The notes under the pieces were generated by a model. It was not told the origin of the DNA and made no database searches. It saw only the letters and a list, made by a program, of their open reading frames with translations. The position numbers and the translations under genes are program-made. Source: Mucilaginibacter kameinonensis (GTDB lineage Bacteria; Bacteroidota; Bacteroidia; Sphingobacteriales; Sphingobacteriaceae). Taken from it: a stretch of DNA of 64,000 nucleotides. The DNA lies in the NCBI RefSeq assembly GCF_003675385.1, contig NZ_RCWZ01000001.1, positions 372,001 to 436,000 of the forward strand. Direction: 5' to 3'. This document shows positions 44,758 to 53,237 of this stretch, piece after piece (within the stretch, counting starts at the first letter, position 1; each line of letters opens with the position of its first letter).

Positions 44758-44830
44758 TGTCACCCTGAACCAGTCGAAGAACGCGCGCAGAGGCCCTACC
44801 CACTATGCTTTGACTGGCTCAGCATGATAC
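44758..44830. repeat. CACCCTGAACCAGTCGAAG-type inverted repeat
   Basis: TGTCACCCTGAACCAGTCGAAG and CTTTGACTGGCTCAGCATGATAC are near-complementary arms around a GC-rich centre of about 28 bp; only one copy is in this window. The rest of 44630-44928 shows nothing else apart from the terminator at 44652. Confidence 0.6.
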
Positions 44831-44928
44831 CCGTTAACGCTCGTGGGCAGGCACAAGGGAGCAATACCCGCAGGTAGCCACACAACACTTGCGTCAAAGG
44901 TGTGGTATATATGTCTTCGTAATAAGAT

Positions 44929-45204
44929 CTAATTATTACCCAGCCCTTCCTCAATCTTTGCTTGCAGCTCAGCTTTAAAAGCCTCATCTAATTTCAGTTC
45001 ACTCTTCATCGAATCATGAAAAAGTTGTTGTACCATGGCATTAATAACACGGCTTTGCTTGTTGTATAACACACACATACCGCAACCCGCCAGGTGAATG
45101 CGCAGCTCTATTTCCTCGCGGAAGCTAAGCCGTTTAAGCTGCTTTTTTTCGATGAGGAAAGTAGCTTGTTTGCAGTTGTATATGACTTTTTTCAGGTAAC
45201 TCAT
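44929..45204 (-). CDS. zinc-finger anti-sigma factor (zf-HC2/ZAS type)
   Basis: A 91-residue protein starting one base after the ECF sigma stop. Cys11 plus the H-x3-C-x2-C signature (His37, Cys41, Cys44; IHLAGCGMC) are the zinc-binding motif of ZAS-type anti-sigma factors such as RsrA and ChrR. It has no membrane segment, so it would act in the cytoplasm on the coupled sigma. In characterised ZAS proteins, oxidation of the Cys releases zinc and frees sigma; the cysteines needed for such a redox switch are present here, but use of that mechanism is inferred. Confidence 0.8.
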   Translation of the reverse strand: MSYLKKVIYNCKQATFLIEKKQLKRLSFREEIELRIHLAGCGMCVLYNKQSRVINAMVQQLFHDSMKSELKLDEAFKAELQAKIEEGLGNN

Positions 45205-45205
45205 T

Positions 45206-45781
45206 TTAATTCCAGTTTTTTTGGAGGCAAGCCCTCAGGTTAACTTTTGCCCGGTGAATAATTACCCAGAAATTAGCCTGGGTAACATGCAGTTCGGTGC
45301 AAATATGCTCGGTTGCGGCATCATCAATGTGCTTCATGGTAAAAACCGCGTTCCACAGTGCAGGGAGCTTTTGCAGGCATAATTGTAAAATTTTGTTCAG
45401 TTCCTTTTTCAATAATGGATCCTGCTCATCCATCCCGGCAATGGGTTGCGGCGCATACTCAGGTTTCCAATGACCATTCCCTTCATCAAAAAATTCATCC
45501 TGCTCCTGTGTTGCTTTATTGGCAGCCGCTATAGCAAAACCGGACGATTTTTTCCGGTACACATCAACAATTTTATTTTTGAGGATAGCTGTAAGCCACG
45601 TTCGTTCGGTGCTTTTGCCCTCAAACCTGTCAACCCTTTCAAGCGCCGCTAAAAAAGTTTCCTGCACCAGGTCTTTAGCCAGGTCCTCGTCATTGATACG
45701 CACAATGGCATACATATACAGGTAATCGGCATAGGTGGCAACCCATTTGTGCGGGTTTAATACATTAGTTTCGGATATCAT
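45206..45781 (-). CDS. ECF-type RNA polymerase sigma factor with zinc anti-sigma partner
   Basis: This 191-residue protein has sigma region 2 (about 15-85: ADYLYMYAIVRINDEDLAKDLVQETFLAALE), a linker with ERTWLTAILKNKIVDVYRK, and region 4 (about 128-186: LPALWNAVFTMKHIDDAATEHICTELHVTQANFWVIIHRA, helix-turn-helix). It differs from the FecI-like sigma at 15817. It begins 31 bp after a TTGTAAGG-N14-CCGAC sequence (45812-45838) that also precedes two other transcription units here, so I infer it activates its own operon, the divergent DUF1223 operon and the Met-rich repeat gene. Confidence 0.9.
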   Translation of the reverse strand: MISETNVLNPHKWVATYADYLYMYAIVRINDEDLAKDLVQETFLAALERVDRFEGKSTERTWLTAILKNKIVDVYRKKSSGFAIAAANKATQEQDEFFDEGNGHWKPEYAPQPIAGMDEQDPLLKKELNKILQLCLQKLPALWNAVFTMKHIDDAATEHICTELHVTQANFWVIIHRAKVNLRACLQKNWN

Positions 45782-45811
45782 GAATGCTTAAGCTGATACA
45801 ATACCACGTTA

Positions 45812-45838
45812 GTCGGGCGCAGGCGCTAATCCTTACAA
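45812..45838 (-). promoter_or_regulatory. Putative autoregulated ECF promoter of the sigma/anti-sigma operon
   Basis: On the minus strand TTGTAAGG (45838-45831), 14 bases, then CCGAC (45816-45812), 31 bp before the ATG. Identical in core and spacing to 8827-8801 and 45962-45988. Confidence 0.75.
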
Positions 45839-45961
45839 ATTAAACTCAAAATTAGGTTTATTTTAAACCAAGCCATTCCATTTATTACCACCCTGCATTA
45901 TCCTCATTGATAATGAGCTTATTATGCCGATATTTATATCAGCCAAAAAAGAAAAAATTTA

Positions 45962-45988
45962 TTGTAAGGTTATCCCCGTAAACCCGAC
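45962..45988 (+). promoter_or_regulatory. Putative ECF promoter of the DUF1223-cytochrome b-MsrP-like operon
   Basis: TTGTAAGG (45962-45969), 14 bases, then CCGAC (45984-45988), 38 bp before the ATG at 46026. This divergent copy lies 124 bp from the sigma operon's own site. Confidence 0.75.
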
Positions 45989-46025
45989 AAAGCAGTAAAA
46001 ACGTATATCATTTAATCTAAATATC

Positions 46026-46862
46026 ATGAGAAAGATCAAAGTAATCGCGCTCGTGCCGCTTTTAATCGGCGCGATAGCTCTTTCAGTCGCTTTTACTAAT
46101 TGTAAAAATACAGCCAAAGGAAATAGTAAAACGCCGGTGTTTGACGGTAAAGGCTTTGCATTGGTAGAGCTATTCACATCCGAAGGATGCTCAAGCTGCC
46201 CATCGGCCGATAACCTGGTGGCCAAAGTGCAGAAAGAAATTGGCGATAAGCCTATTTATATTTTAGCCTACCATGTTGATTATTGGAACCGTCTTGGCTG
46301 GAAAGATGTTTTCAGCAGTGCCGATTATTCAAAACGGCAAAATGAGTACGCTAATTGGTTGAACCTGTCGCAGGTATATACCCCGCAGATTGTGGTTAAT
46401 GGCAAAACGGAATTTGTAGGTTCGCAGGAAGGCGCTTTACGCAACGCCATCAAAGCCGGGCTGCAAGGCAACAGCAATACAAGGTTATTGCTCAACGCTA
46501 CACGCAATGCCAACAATACAGCTTCGGTACAATATAAAATTGAAGGAGAAACCGACAACGCTCACCGTGTAATATCCCTCGCATTGGTTCAAAAACAAGC
46601 TGTTGTAAAAGTTGAGCGTGGCGAAAACGGCGGCCGTACGCTGGAACACACCCAAATTGTGCGCAACCTGCAAACAATCCCTTTAAACAATACCGAAGGC
46701 AGTACAAACGTTGCCTTACCCACAGGGTTTGATGCCCAGGGCTGGGAAATAATAGGCTTTGTGCAAAATACCGGTAACGGAAATATCTTGAGCGCGACTA
46801 AGGCCTCATTTAAAGTATCGGTAGATAGCGGCAGCCCAAGGGACGCTAAAAACATACAATAG
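46026..46862 (+). CDS. DUF1223 thioredoxin-fold secreted protein
   Basis: This 278-residue protein has a hydrophobic N-terminus (about 5-24), possibly a lipoprotein or anchored signal, and a DUF1223 domain starting GFALVELFTSEGCSSCPSADNL. The CSSC at 55-58 is a thioredoxin-like redox pair, followed by ILAYHVDYWN and SQVYTPQIVVNG, which are family hallmarks. The enzymatic role is not established; a periplasmic thiol function is plausible. It is the first gene of an operon with a cytochrome b and a molybdoenzyme, led by a putative ECF promoter. Confidence 0.88.
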   Translation: MRKIKVIALVPLLIGAIALSVAFTNCKNTAKGNSKTPVFDGKGFALVELFTSEGCSSCPSADNLVAKVQKEIGDKPIYILAYHVDYWNRLGWKDVFSSADYSKRQNEYANWLNLSQVYTPQIVVNGKTEFVGSQEGALRNAIKAGLQGNSNTRLLLNATRNANNTASVQYKIEGETDNAHRVISLALVQKQAVVKVERGENGGRTLEHTQIVRNLQTIPLNNTEGSTNVALPTGFDAQGWEIIGFVQNTGNGNILSATKASFKVSVDSGSPRDAKNIQ

Positions 46863-46894
46863 TTAAACACCGCTCGTGTAAAAAAGCCATTTAA

Positions 46895-47602
46895 ATGAAA
46901 GTGATTAAAGAAAAACACCCGCTATTAATGCGCTGGACGCACTGGGTAAACTTCCCTATCCTGACCATCATGATCTGGAGCGGGCTGCTTATTTACTGGG
47001 CTAACGACACCTATACGTTCACGCTTTTTGGCGTTACTTTTATCCGGTTTTTTCCGCAGGAGTTTTATGACGCCTTGCATATCCCAAAACGATTGGCCGA
47101 GGGTATGGCTTTCCACTTTTTGTTTATGTGGTTTTTCGCGCTGAACGGGTTTCTGTACGTATCATACACCATTATATCCGGTCAGTGGCGGGAACTGGTG
47201 CCCAATAAACATTCATTTAAAGAAGCCTGGCTGGTGATTTTGCACGACCTGCATATCCGTAAAATGGCGCCACCTCAAAACAAATACAACGCCGCCCAAC
47301 GTATTGCCTACACCGCCATCATTGTAATGGGCTTTGGCTCGTTAATTACAGGACTGGCCATATACAAGCCGGTACAGTTTAATTACCTGGCCTGGCTTTG
47401 CGGCGGTTACCATTTAGCGCGCATATGGCATTTTGTACTCACCATTGGTTATGTGTTGTTTTTCCTGGTACATGTTGTACAGGTTGTACTTGCCGGCTGG
47501 AACAATTTCAGATCGGTTATTTCGGGCTTTGAGGTGATTGACGAAAAACCGCAACCCGCTATTCAAATTCAAAACGATGAAACTAACGAAAAAGCTGAGT
47601 AA
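46895..47602 (+). CDS. cytochrome b561-type membrane subunit (b/b6 domain)
   Basis: This 235-residue protein has four or more transmembrane helices and several conserved-looking histidines (RWTHWVNF, AFHFLFMWF, YHLARIWHFVLTIGY, LVHVVQVVLAGW), as in dihaem membrane cytochromes that pass quinol electrons to a periplasmic partner. The next gene is a molybdopterin enzyme that overlaps it by 26 bp, so it is the likely electron donor. This replaces the YedZ-type subunit that serves MsrP in E. coli. Confidence 0.88.
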   Translation: MKVIKEKHPLLMRWTHWVNFPILTIMIWSGLLIYWANDTYTFTLFGVTFIRFFPQEFYDALHIPKRLAEGMAFHFLFMWFFALNGFLYVSYTIISGQWRELVPNKHSFKEAWLVILHDLHIRKMAPPQNKYNAAQRIAYTAIIVMGFGSLITGLAIYKPVQFNYLAWLCGGYHLARIWHFVLTIGYVLFFLVHVVQVVLAGWNNFRSVISGFEVIDEKPQPAIQIQNDETNEKAE

Positions 47603-48386
47603 GGTTTTCAGCAAAAATAAAGCCCCCAAAAAGGAGCTTACTGTTGAGCAGAAGATAAGTCGTCGTAATTTTATCGCCTTTGGCAGTTTCCTGGCTTTGG
47701 GTAGCGCGGCATACGGCGGCTGGCGTTGGCTGTACACTTCGCCCGAAGAAAAAGGCGGGGTAACCGCGGGTGCCCACGGCCCATTGCGTGCAGTACTTAA
47801 TACCAACGAAAAAGTAGTACGCCAGTTATACAGCAATAACAACCTTGTAAAAACATATCCAAAAGAAATGGCCGCTAAAGTGGTGCGCCATAACAGCGAT
47901 ATAGGCTCGGAAGGATTAATTGATGTAGATGCATGGAAGCTCTCGGTCAGGAAAAACAGTGGCGAGGTGCTGAATATCGGGATTGATGAAATAAGGAAGC
48001 TGCCCAAAACTGAGATCATTTATGATTTTAAATGCGTTGAAGGCTGGGACCAGATCTCGCACTGGGGCGGTGTAAAATTCAGCGATTTTATAGCGCATTT
48101 TAAGCTTGATGCCGAAACTCAATTTGAATATGTTGGCATGGAGACACCCGATAAGGAATACTATGTGGGGGTTGATATGCCGAGCGCTATGCACCCGCAA
48201 ACCTTACTGGCTTATGAGGTAAATGAAAAACCGCTGCCGCCTAAACATGGCGCGCCGTTACGGCTCATTATTCCGGTTAAATATGGCATCAAAAACCTGA
48301 AGCGGATTGGGAGTATCAACTTTAGCAATACCCGCCCCCCTGATTACTGGGCCGAACAGGGATATGATTATTACGCCGGGTTGTAA
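47577..48386 (+). CDS. MsrP-like molybdopterin-dependent oxidoreductase (sulfite oxidase family)
   Basis: This 269-residue protein has a Tat-type signal (SRRNFIAFGS at 28-37) and an oxidoreductase molybdopterin-binding domain. DFKCVEGW with Cys153 is the Mo-ligand Cys; VGMETPDKEYYVGVDMPSAM and KHGAPLRLIIPVKYGIKNLKRI are family marks. Relatives reduce methionine sulfoxide in periplasmic proteins (MsrP/YedY); an alternative is sulfite or another S/N-oxide substrate. It overlaps the cytochrome b gene by 26 bp, so is coupled to it. ATG 47577 is favoured over TTG 47538. The methionine-sulfoxide role is inferred from context. Confidence 0.88.
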   Translation: MKLTKKLSKVFSKNKAPKKELTVEQKISRRNFIAFGSFLALGSAAYGGWRWLYTSPEEKGGVTAGAHGPLRAVLNTNEKVVRQLYSNNNLVKTYPKEMAAKVVRHNSDIGSEGLIDVDAWKLSVRKNSGEVLNIGIDEIRKLPKTEIIYDFKCVEGWDQISHWGGVKFSDFIAHFKLDAETQFEYVGMETPDKEYYVGVDMPSAMHPQTLLAYEVNEKPLPPKHGAPLRLIIPVKYGIKNLKRIGSINFSNTRPPDYWAEQGYDYYAGL

Positions 48387-48439
48387 AGATCCCGTTAAAC
48401 CTTTGAGATATCTGATGTAATATTTGCATATTGCATTAG

Positions 48440-49792
48440 ATGCCAGCGGATAAACCACCACTTTCCAAACAGCTTGCCTATGCCTGCGGAATGATAGGCT
48501 GGAGCATCATGACCAATATTATTATTGTGATGCTGCCCTACTTTTATTTGCCGCCAAGTAATGCCCGGCTTACCCCCTTAGTTCCCCAGCTGCTGCTTTT
48601 CGGGGTGTTTAATATCATGTCGGCCATAACTGCTTCGGGGCGTTTGGTTGATGCTTTTTTTGATCCTTTTATTGCTTCGCTAAGCGATAAAAGCGAAAAC
48701 CGCAAAGGCAGGCGAATCCCATATATGAAATGGGCCATTATTCCGGCTGTTGTTTTTTGCTCCCTTACTTTTTGCCCGCTGGTAAAGGGCGAAAGCATCC
48801 ACAACGCATACTGGCTCGTTTTTACCCTTATCTGCTTTTTTATGGGTGCTACAGCCTACATCATACCCTATAATGCGCTGCTCCCCGAGCTTACACGCAC
48901 CGGCGCCGAACGGGTTGAATTATCATCCTTGCAACAGGTTGGTTTTGTGATAGGCATTATCCTGTCGGCCATGGTAAACAACTTTGCCGATTGGTTACAA
49001 AGTTTCACACATATTACCAGTCGTGATACGGCGGTACAATATACCATTTGGGGACTTGCAATTTTTGCAGGCCTGGTGATGCTGGTGCCTGTGTTTGCCA
49101 TTGATGAAAAACGATATTCAAACAGTCAGCCATCGCACCTGCCATTGCTGCCTGCTATTCAAAAAACTTTCGCAAACCGCAATTTTAAATATTACCTCAT
49201 CTCAGACTTTTCGTTTTATATGGCGCTCAGCATCATATCAAGCGGACTGTTATTCTTTTTAAAATCGTTGCTGGGACTGCCCGAATCTCTGGGCGGCGAA
49301 TTGATGGGCTCCATGGTTCTGGTATCCCTGGTGTTTTATCCACTGGTAAATTATCTCAGTAAAAAAATAGGTAAAAAACCGATTGTGATATTTTCTTTTG
49401 GTTTACTAAGCCTTGTTTTTATAGCCATATTTTTCCTGGGAAAATTTCCTATGGCACCAAAAGTACAGATCTATGCTTTGGTACTCAGCGCCTCTTTTCC
49501 GCTGGCTTCGTTAGGTATATTACCCAACGCTATTCTTGCCGAAATAGCCCAAAACGACGCCCAACAAACCGGTGAAAACCGGGAGGGCATGTTCTTCGCG
49601 GTAAAATACCTGTTTGTAAAACTCGGCCAAACGCTGGGGATAGCATTGTTTGCTTTCCTGACGGTGTATGGTAAAGATCCGGGCAATGATTACGGCCTGC
49701 GTTTAAATGGTATTTGCGGCTGTGTGCTATGCCTGCTGGCAATTGTGTTCTTCAGCAGGTTTAGGGAAGACGAGAAGCGGGTAAGTAGTTAA
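48440..49792 (+). CDS. GPH-type sugar:cation symporter (MFS)
   Basis: This 450-residue protein has 12 predicted helices and the glycoside-pentoside-hexuronide signature after TM2: GRLVDAFFDPFIASLSDKSENRKGRRIPYM. It would take up a sugar with a cation such as H+ or Na+. Complete length, transcribed alone between the MsrP-like gene and the convergent cyclopropane-synthase-type gene. Substrate unknown. Confidence 0.9.
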   Translation: MPADKPPLSKQLAYACGMIGWSIMTNIIIVMLPYFYLPPSNARLTPLVPQLLLFGVFNIMSAITASGRLVDAFFDPFIASLSDKSENRKGRRIPYMKWAIIPAVVFCSLTFCPLVKGESIHNAYWLVFTLICFFMGATAYIIPYNALLPELTRTGAERVELSSLQQVGFVIGIILSAMVNNFADWLQSFTHITSRDTAVQYTIWGLAIFAGLVMLVPVFAIDEKRYSNSQPSHLPLLPAIQKTFANRNFKYYLISDFSFYMALSIISSGLLFFLKSLLGLPESLGGELMGSMVLVSLVFYPLVNYLSKKIGKKPIVIFSFGLLSLVFIAIFFLGKFPMAPKVQIYALVLSASFPLASLGILPNAILAEIAQNDAQQTGENREGMFFAVKYLFVKLGQTLGIALFAFLTVYGKDPGNDYGLRLNGICGCVLCLLAIVFFSRFREDEKRVSS

Positions 49793-49809
49793 TTAGCCGC
49801 TATGGTTAT

Positions 49810-51048
49810 TTATCTGCCAATGTTATTGGGCCTTGTGTAAACCAAATGCATCACGTTAATATTGCGCATTTCAAATGCTGCTTCGCAGTAGCAAAGGTAG
49901 TAATTCCATTTGCGGATAAAACGGTCATCAAAACCTAAAGACCGTACAGTTGGCAGGTTGGCGTTAAATGCATTGAACCAAAGTTTGAGCGTTGTAGCGT
50001 AATCCAGACCGATATCCTTCAGGTCTACCATGGTCATATCACCTGTTCGGTTGATAGAGTTGTTGATAGCCCCTACCGATGGCAAAAGCGAACCCGGGAA
50101 GATATGCTTCTGGATCCAATCTACCCCTTTACGAAGCGCAACATACCTCGAGTCGGGCGATGTAATAACTTGTATGGCCAGGATGCCGTTCTTTTTAAGC
50201 AGGTCGTGGCATTTTTTAAAGTACACATCCATAAAATTATGTCCCACGGCTTCCAACATCTCTACCGATACGATCTTATCAAACATCCCCTCCATTTGGC
50301 GGTAATCTTTAAGTTCAATGCTCACCTTGTCGGCTAAACCAGCTTCCTCAACACGTTCAACTGCCAGTTTATGTTGCTCTTCAGATATGGTTAGCGATGT
50401 TACCCGACAGCCGTATGTTTTGGCCATATAAATGGCGTTGCCGCCCCATCCACTGCCAATCTCCAGTACATGATCACTGGGTTTGAGGTGTAGTTGTCGG
50501 CATAACCTTTCATATTTAGCCAGCTGTGCTTCCTCCAGGCTTAGTCCGTCTTTATAAAAATATGCAGCCGAATAAGTCATGGTGGGATCAAGGAAACTGG
50601 CAAAAAAGTCGTTATTGAGGTCGTAATGTTCAGATATATTCTTGCGCGAGCCATCTACCGTATTAGCTCTTTTAAAATGCGAAAGCTTGTTAAAAAACCT
50701 GAGCAAGTTTAATGATAGCGCCTGCGTTTTGCTGCCTGATACGCCGGGAGCGTTTTCAATATTAAGTAGTACCCATTTTATCACATTGGTAATGTTATTG
50801 GTATCCCACAGGCCGTCAACATAAGCTTCACCAAAACCGATATCACCAAACAGGATAAGGCGTTTGTAAAAATCCTCATCGTTTACCACGATATTGGCGC
50901 TGATATTGCCCTCGCCGGTACCAATAGCAATTTGTTCGCCATGGGGAAGCGTTAAGTGTAACGTGCCTTTATCCATTTTAGATAAAAACTTCAGAATTAA
51001 ATACTGGTAAAAACTGTTTTTTTTAACAACGGACAAGGTGCCTGCCAT
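49810..51048 (-). CDS. cyclopropane-fatty-acyl-phospholipid synthase family methyltransferase
   Basis: This 412-residue protein has a CFA-type N-terminal domain and a SAM-binding motif VLEIGSGWGG (194-203), with MTYSAAYF, ISEEQHKLAVERV and the CFA-typical WIQKHIFPGSLLPS. The family puts a methylene (or methyl) from SAM onto an unsaturated acyl chain in membrane phospholipid. It is the last of the lipid cluster (51124-56621). A second, different paralog of the family lies at 54371. Product (cyclopropane, methyl branch or other) not predictable. Confidence 0.92.
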   Translation of the reverse strand: MAGTLSVVKKNSFYQYLILKFLSKMDKGTLHLTLPHGEQIAIGTGEGNISANIVVNDEDFYKRLILFGDIGFGEAYVDGLWDTNNITNVIKWVLLNIENAPGVSGSKTQALSLNLLRFFNKLSHFKRANTVDGSRKNISEHYDLNNDFFASFLDPTMTYSAAYFYKDGLSLEEAQLAKYERLCRQLHLKPSDHVLEIGSGWGGNAIYMAKTYGCRVTSLTISEEQHKLAVERVEEAGLADKVSIELKDYRQMEGMFDKIVSVEMLEAVGHNFMDVYFKKCHDLLKKNGILAIQVITSPDSRYVALRKGVDWIQKHIFPGSLLPSVGAINNSINRTGDMTMVDLKDIGLDYATTLKLWFNAFNANLPTVRSLGFDDRFIRKWNYYLCYCEAAFEMRNINVMHLVYTRPNNIGR

Positions 51049-51123
51049 AATTTGCTGATATATAATTGAATTACCATAGTTACGAATTAGGCGGTCTGAT
51101 AGTTTTAAGCAGAACTATTCATT

Positions 51124-51933
51124 TTATGAGTAAGGCCGGTAAACCTCTTTTTGTAGCTCCTTGTTACTGTCTTTTTTATGAAATGGGATTTTCTTGAGCC
51201 AAAGCTTAAATGCCTGCCAGTGGATAAGCGCGATCACTTTTATTGTGATGAGCGGAAAACCAAAAAAATATAATAATAGGTTTTTATCGCTAAGTGGCTT
51301 TTTAACGCCAAGAAGTGTGCTGATAAAAAAAAGCTTGCCTTGTTTATCGTAATCGTCAATTTTAACATTTAGCTTTTCACCCGGAATGCTCAGGTCAAAA
51401 TCAAAATTGGTATCCATATCAATGAAGGGCGACACATAAAAATACTTTTCGGTATTGAGTTTAAATCCCTCTCCCTGCCGGGTATCCGGGCCTAAAAAAT
51501 AGGGCTTCATCTCCAAAAAAGTATTGCAAACCTCAACAACCGAGCAAACCGGCAAACCCGCCTCGTCATAACAAAAATAAAACGACACCGGGTTAAACTG
51601 GTAGCCCAGCGTACACAGATTGGTAAGTACCATGATACGGCCATTTCCAATATCTACCCCGTTTTGTTGCAGGTAAGCAGCAATATGCCGGCGCACATTT
51701 TTCGTGATATCCGGGTTTTCGCGGGGTAACTGCAGGTGGTCTTTATCCCTAAAATTAAACAGGTTGAAATGGTTTCGGCTCATGAATTTCAGCCTTTTGC
51801 CCAGCATGTCTATCTCATCCAGGTCAAGATAAAACATGAAAACATTATAGTGAAAGCTATGCTCTTTGGGAGCAAGCCTGTGGTGCATCACTTTGGCTTT
51901 GTATAAGCATGAATTGATAGCCGTATTTGCCAT
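51124..51933 (-). CDS. DUF1365 domain-containing protein
   Basis: This 269-residue protein starts MANTAINSCLYKAKVMHHRLAPKEHSF with the DUF1365 opening; FYFCYDEAGLP and YVSPFIDMDTNFDF follow. DUF1365 proteins regularly occur with an FAD amine-oxidase-like protein and CFA synthase and are thought to take part in fatty-acid modification. A longer frame from ATG 51981 would overlap the FAD gene by 32 bp; ATG 51933 leaves a 16-bp gap and is preferred. Confidence 0.85.
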   Translation of the reverse strand: MANTAINSCLYKAKVMHHRLAPKEHSFHYNVFMFYLDLDEIDMLGKRLKFMSRNHFNLFNFRDKDHLQLPRENPDITKNVRRHIAAYLQQNGVDIGNGRIMVLTNLCTLGYQFNPVSFYFCYDEAGLPVCSVVEVCNTFLEMKPYFLGPDTRQGEGFKLNTEKYFYVSPFIDMDTNFDFDLSIPGEKLNVKIDDYDKQGKLFFISTLLGVKKPLSDKNLLLYFFGFPLITIKVIALIHWQAFKLWLKKIPFHKKDSNKELQKEVYRPYS

Positions 51934-51949
51934 TTTGTTAATATACGGG

Positions 51950-53236
51950 TTATACCGGCGGCTGGATGAATGTATGATCATAAACAGCTTTTCCTAACAA
52001 CTGAGAGCTAAGCTGCACCGCGCTGGCAAACGCATCTTCATGAAAACCATATTTAAAATAACTGCCGCAAAAATATACAGGTCCGCTTTGGTTTAATTTA
52101 TGCAGCTGGGCCTGGGCATTTATTGCCGGTACATCAAACAAAGGGTGTTCATAATCTATTTCCCTGATGATTTTTTTTGAGTCGATATTATCATGCGGAT
52201 TGATGGATACGAAATAGTTCTTTTTATCGGATACACCCTGCAACTGATTCATCCAGTAAATGGTGCTTGGCGCAAGTTGTCCGTTTTGTTGTTGTATCCG
52301 ATAGTTCCAGCTGCTCCATGCTAACTTAGCTTTGGGCATAATACTTTCGTCGGTATGCAGGGTTGCTTTGTTATACTGATATTTGAAACACGAAAGCACG
52401 TGTTGCTCATCAACGGTTGGCGCTTCCAAAAGATTCAGGGCCTGATCGCCATGGGTGGCGATGATTACCCTGTCATATACTTCTGCCGTGCCATCTGAAG
52501 CATACACCGTAACCTTACTATTTGCGCGGGTTACCTTCACCGCTTTACGATTGATGTGGATACGATCCTTAAACGGCCGGATCAAAATTTCCCGGTAGCT
52601 TTGGCTACCCCTATCCAGTGTATACCACTGGTGCTGCGTATCAAGCCCTAAAAAACCATGGTTTTGAAAAAAACGGATGAGCGTTACCGCCGGAAAATCC
52701 AGCATCTGCTCCATTGGGGTAGACCACACTGCCGAACTCATGGGAACAAGATATTTCCAAAGCATATCCTTGCCAAAGCCAAACTCCTCGATATATTGCC
52801 CGATGGAGTAATCGGCATACTTTGGATCATCCAAAATTTTGATACTTTCTTCATTAAAACGCTTGATCTGCATCAGCATTTTTAGATATTTAATATTGAA
52901 GATGTTTTTGCGCTGGACAAACAGATGGTTAACACTTGAACCCGAATACTCCAGGCCTGTTGGCACATGCTGAACACTGAAACTCATATCGGTTTTTTTC
53001 ACAGGCGCTCCAATCTCTGCAAACAGGCGGCAAAGGTTGGGATAGGTTTTATAATTAAAAACCATAAAGCCGGTGTCAATGTAAACGGGGCTGCCATCTT
53101 CATCAACAATTACGGTATTGGTATGGCCACCAATGTAATCGTTTTGCTCGTAAATGGTAATGTCATGTGTTTTGTGGAGGAAATGGGCGCTACCCATACC
53201 CGCTATGCCTGTACCTATGATGGCTGTTTTTAACAT
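51950..53236 (-). CDS. FAD-dependent amine-oxidase-like oxidoreductase
   Basis: This 428-residue protein has the dinucleotide-binding motif GTGIAGMGSA (8-17), then DYIGGHTNTV and a flavin-contacting C-terminal region with HGDQAL and FCGSYFKYG. It is an amine-oxidase/protoporphyrinogen-oxidase-like fold, normally found next to DUF1365 and CFA synthase, where it is thought to desaturate or oxidise an acyl chain. Its stop lies close to the DUF1365 start and its own start one base from the hydrolase stop. Confidence 0.88.
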   Translation of the reverse strand: MLKTAIIGTGIAGMGSAHFLHKTHDITIYEQNDYIGGHTNTVIVDEDGSPVYIDTGFMVFNYKTYPNLCRLFAEIGAPVKKTDMSFSVQHVPTGLEYSGSSVNHLFVQRKNIFNIKYLKMLMQIKRFNEESIKILDDPKYADYSIGQYIEEFGFGKDMLWKYLVPMSSAVWSTPMEQMLDFPAVTLIRFFQNHGFLGLDTQHQWYTLDRGSQSYREILIRPFKDRIHINRKAVKVTRANSKVTVYASDGTAEVYDRVIIATHGDQALNLLEAPTVDEQHVLSCFKYQYNKATLHTDESIMPKAKLAWSSWNYRIQQQNGQLAPSTIYWMNQLQGVSDKKNYFVSINPHDNIDSKKIIREIDYEHPLFDVPAINAQAQLHKLNQSGPVYFCGSYFKYGFHEDAFASAVQLSSQLLGKAVYDHTFIQPPV

Positions 53237-53237
53237 A

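Noticed and set aside
44309..44803. 164-residue leftward ORF at the end of the M61 gene
   Set aside because: It overlaps a well-supported gene on the other strand and the terminator at 44652.
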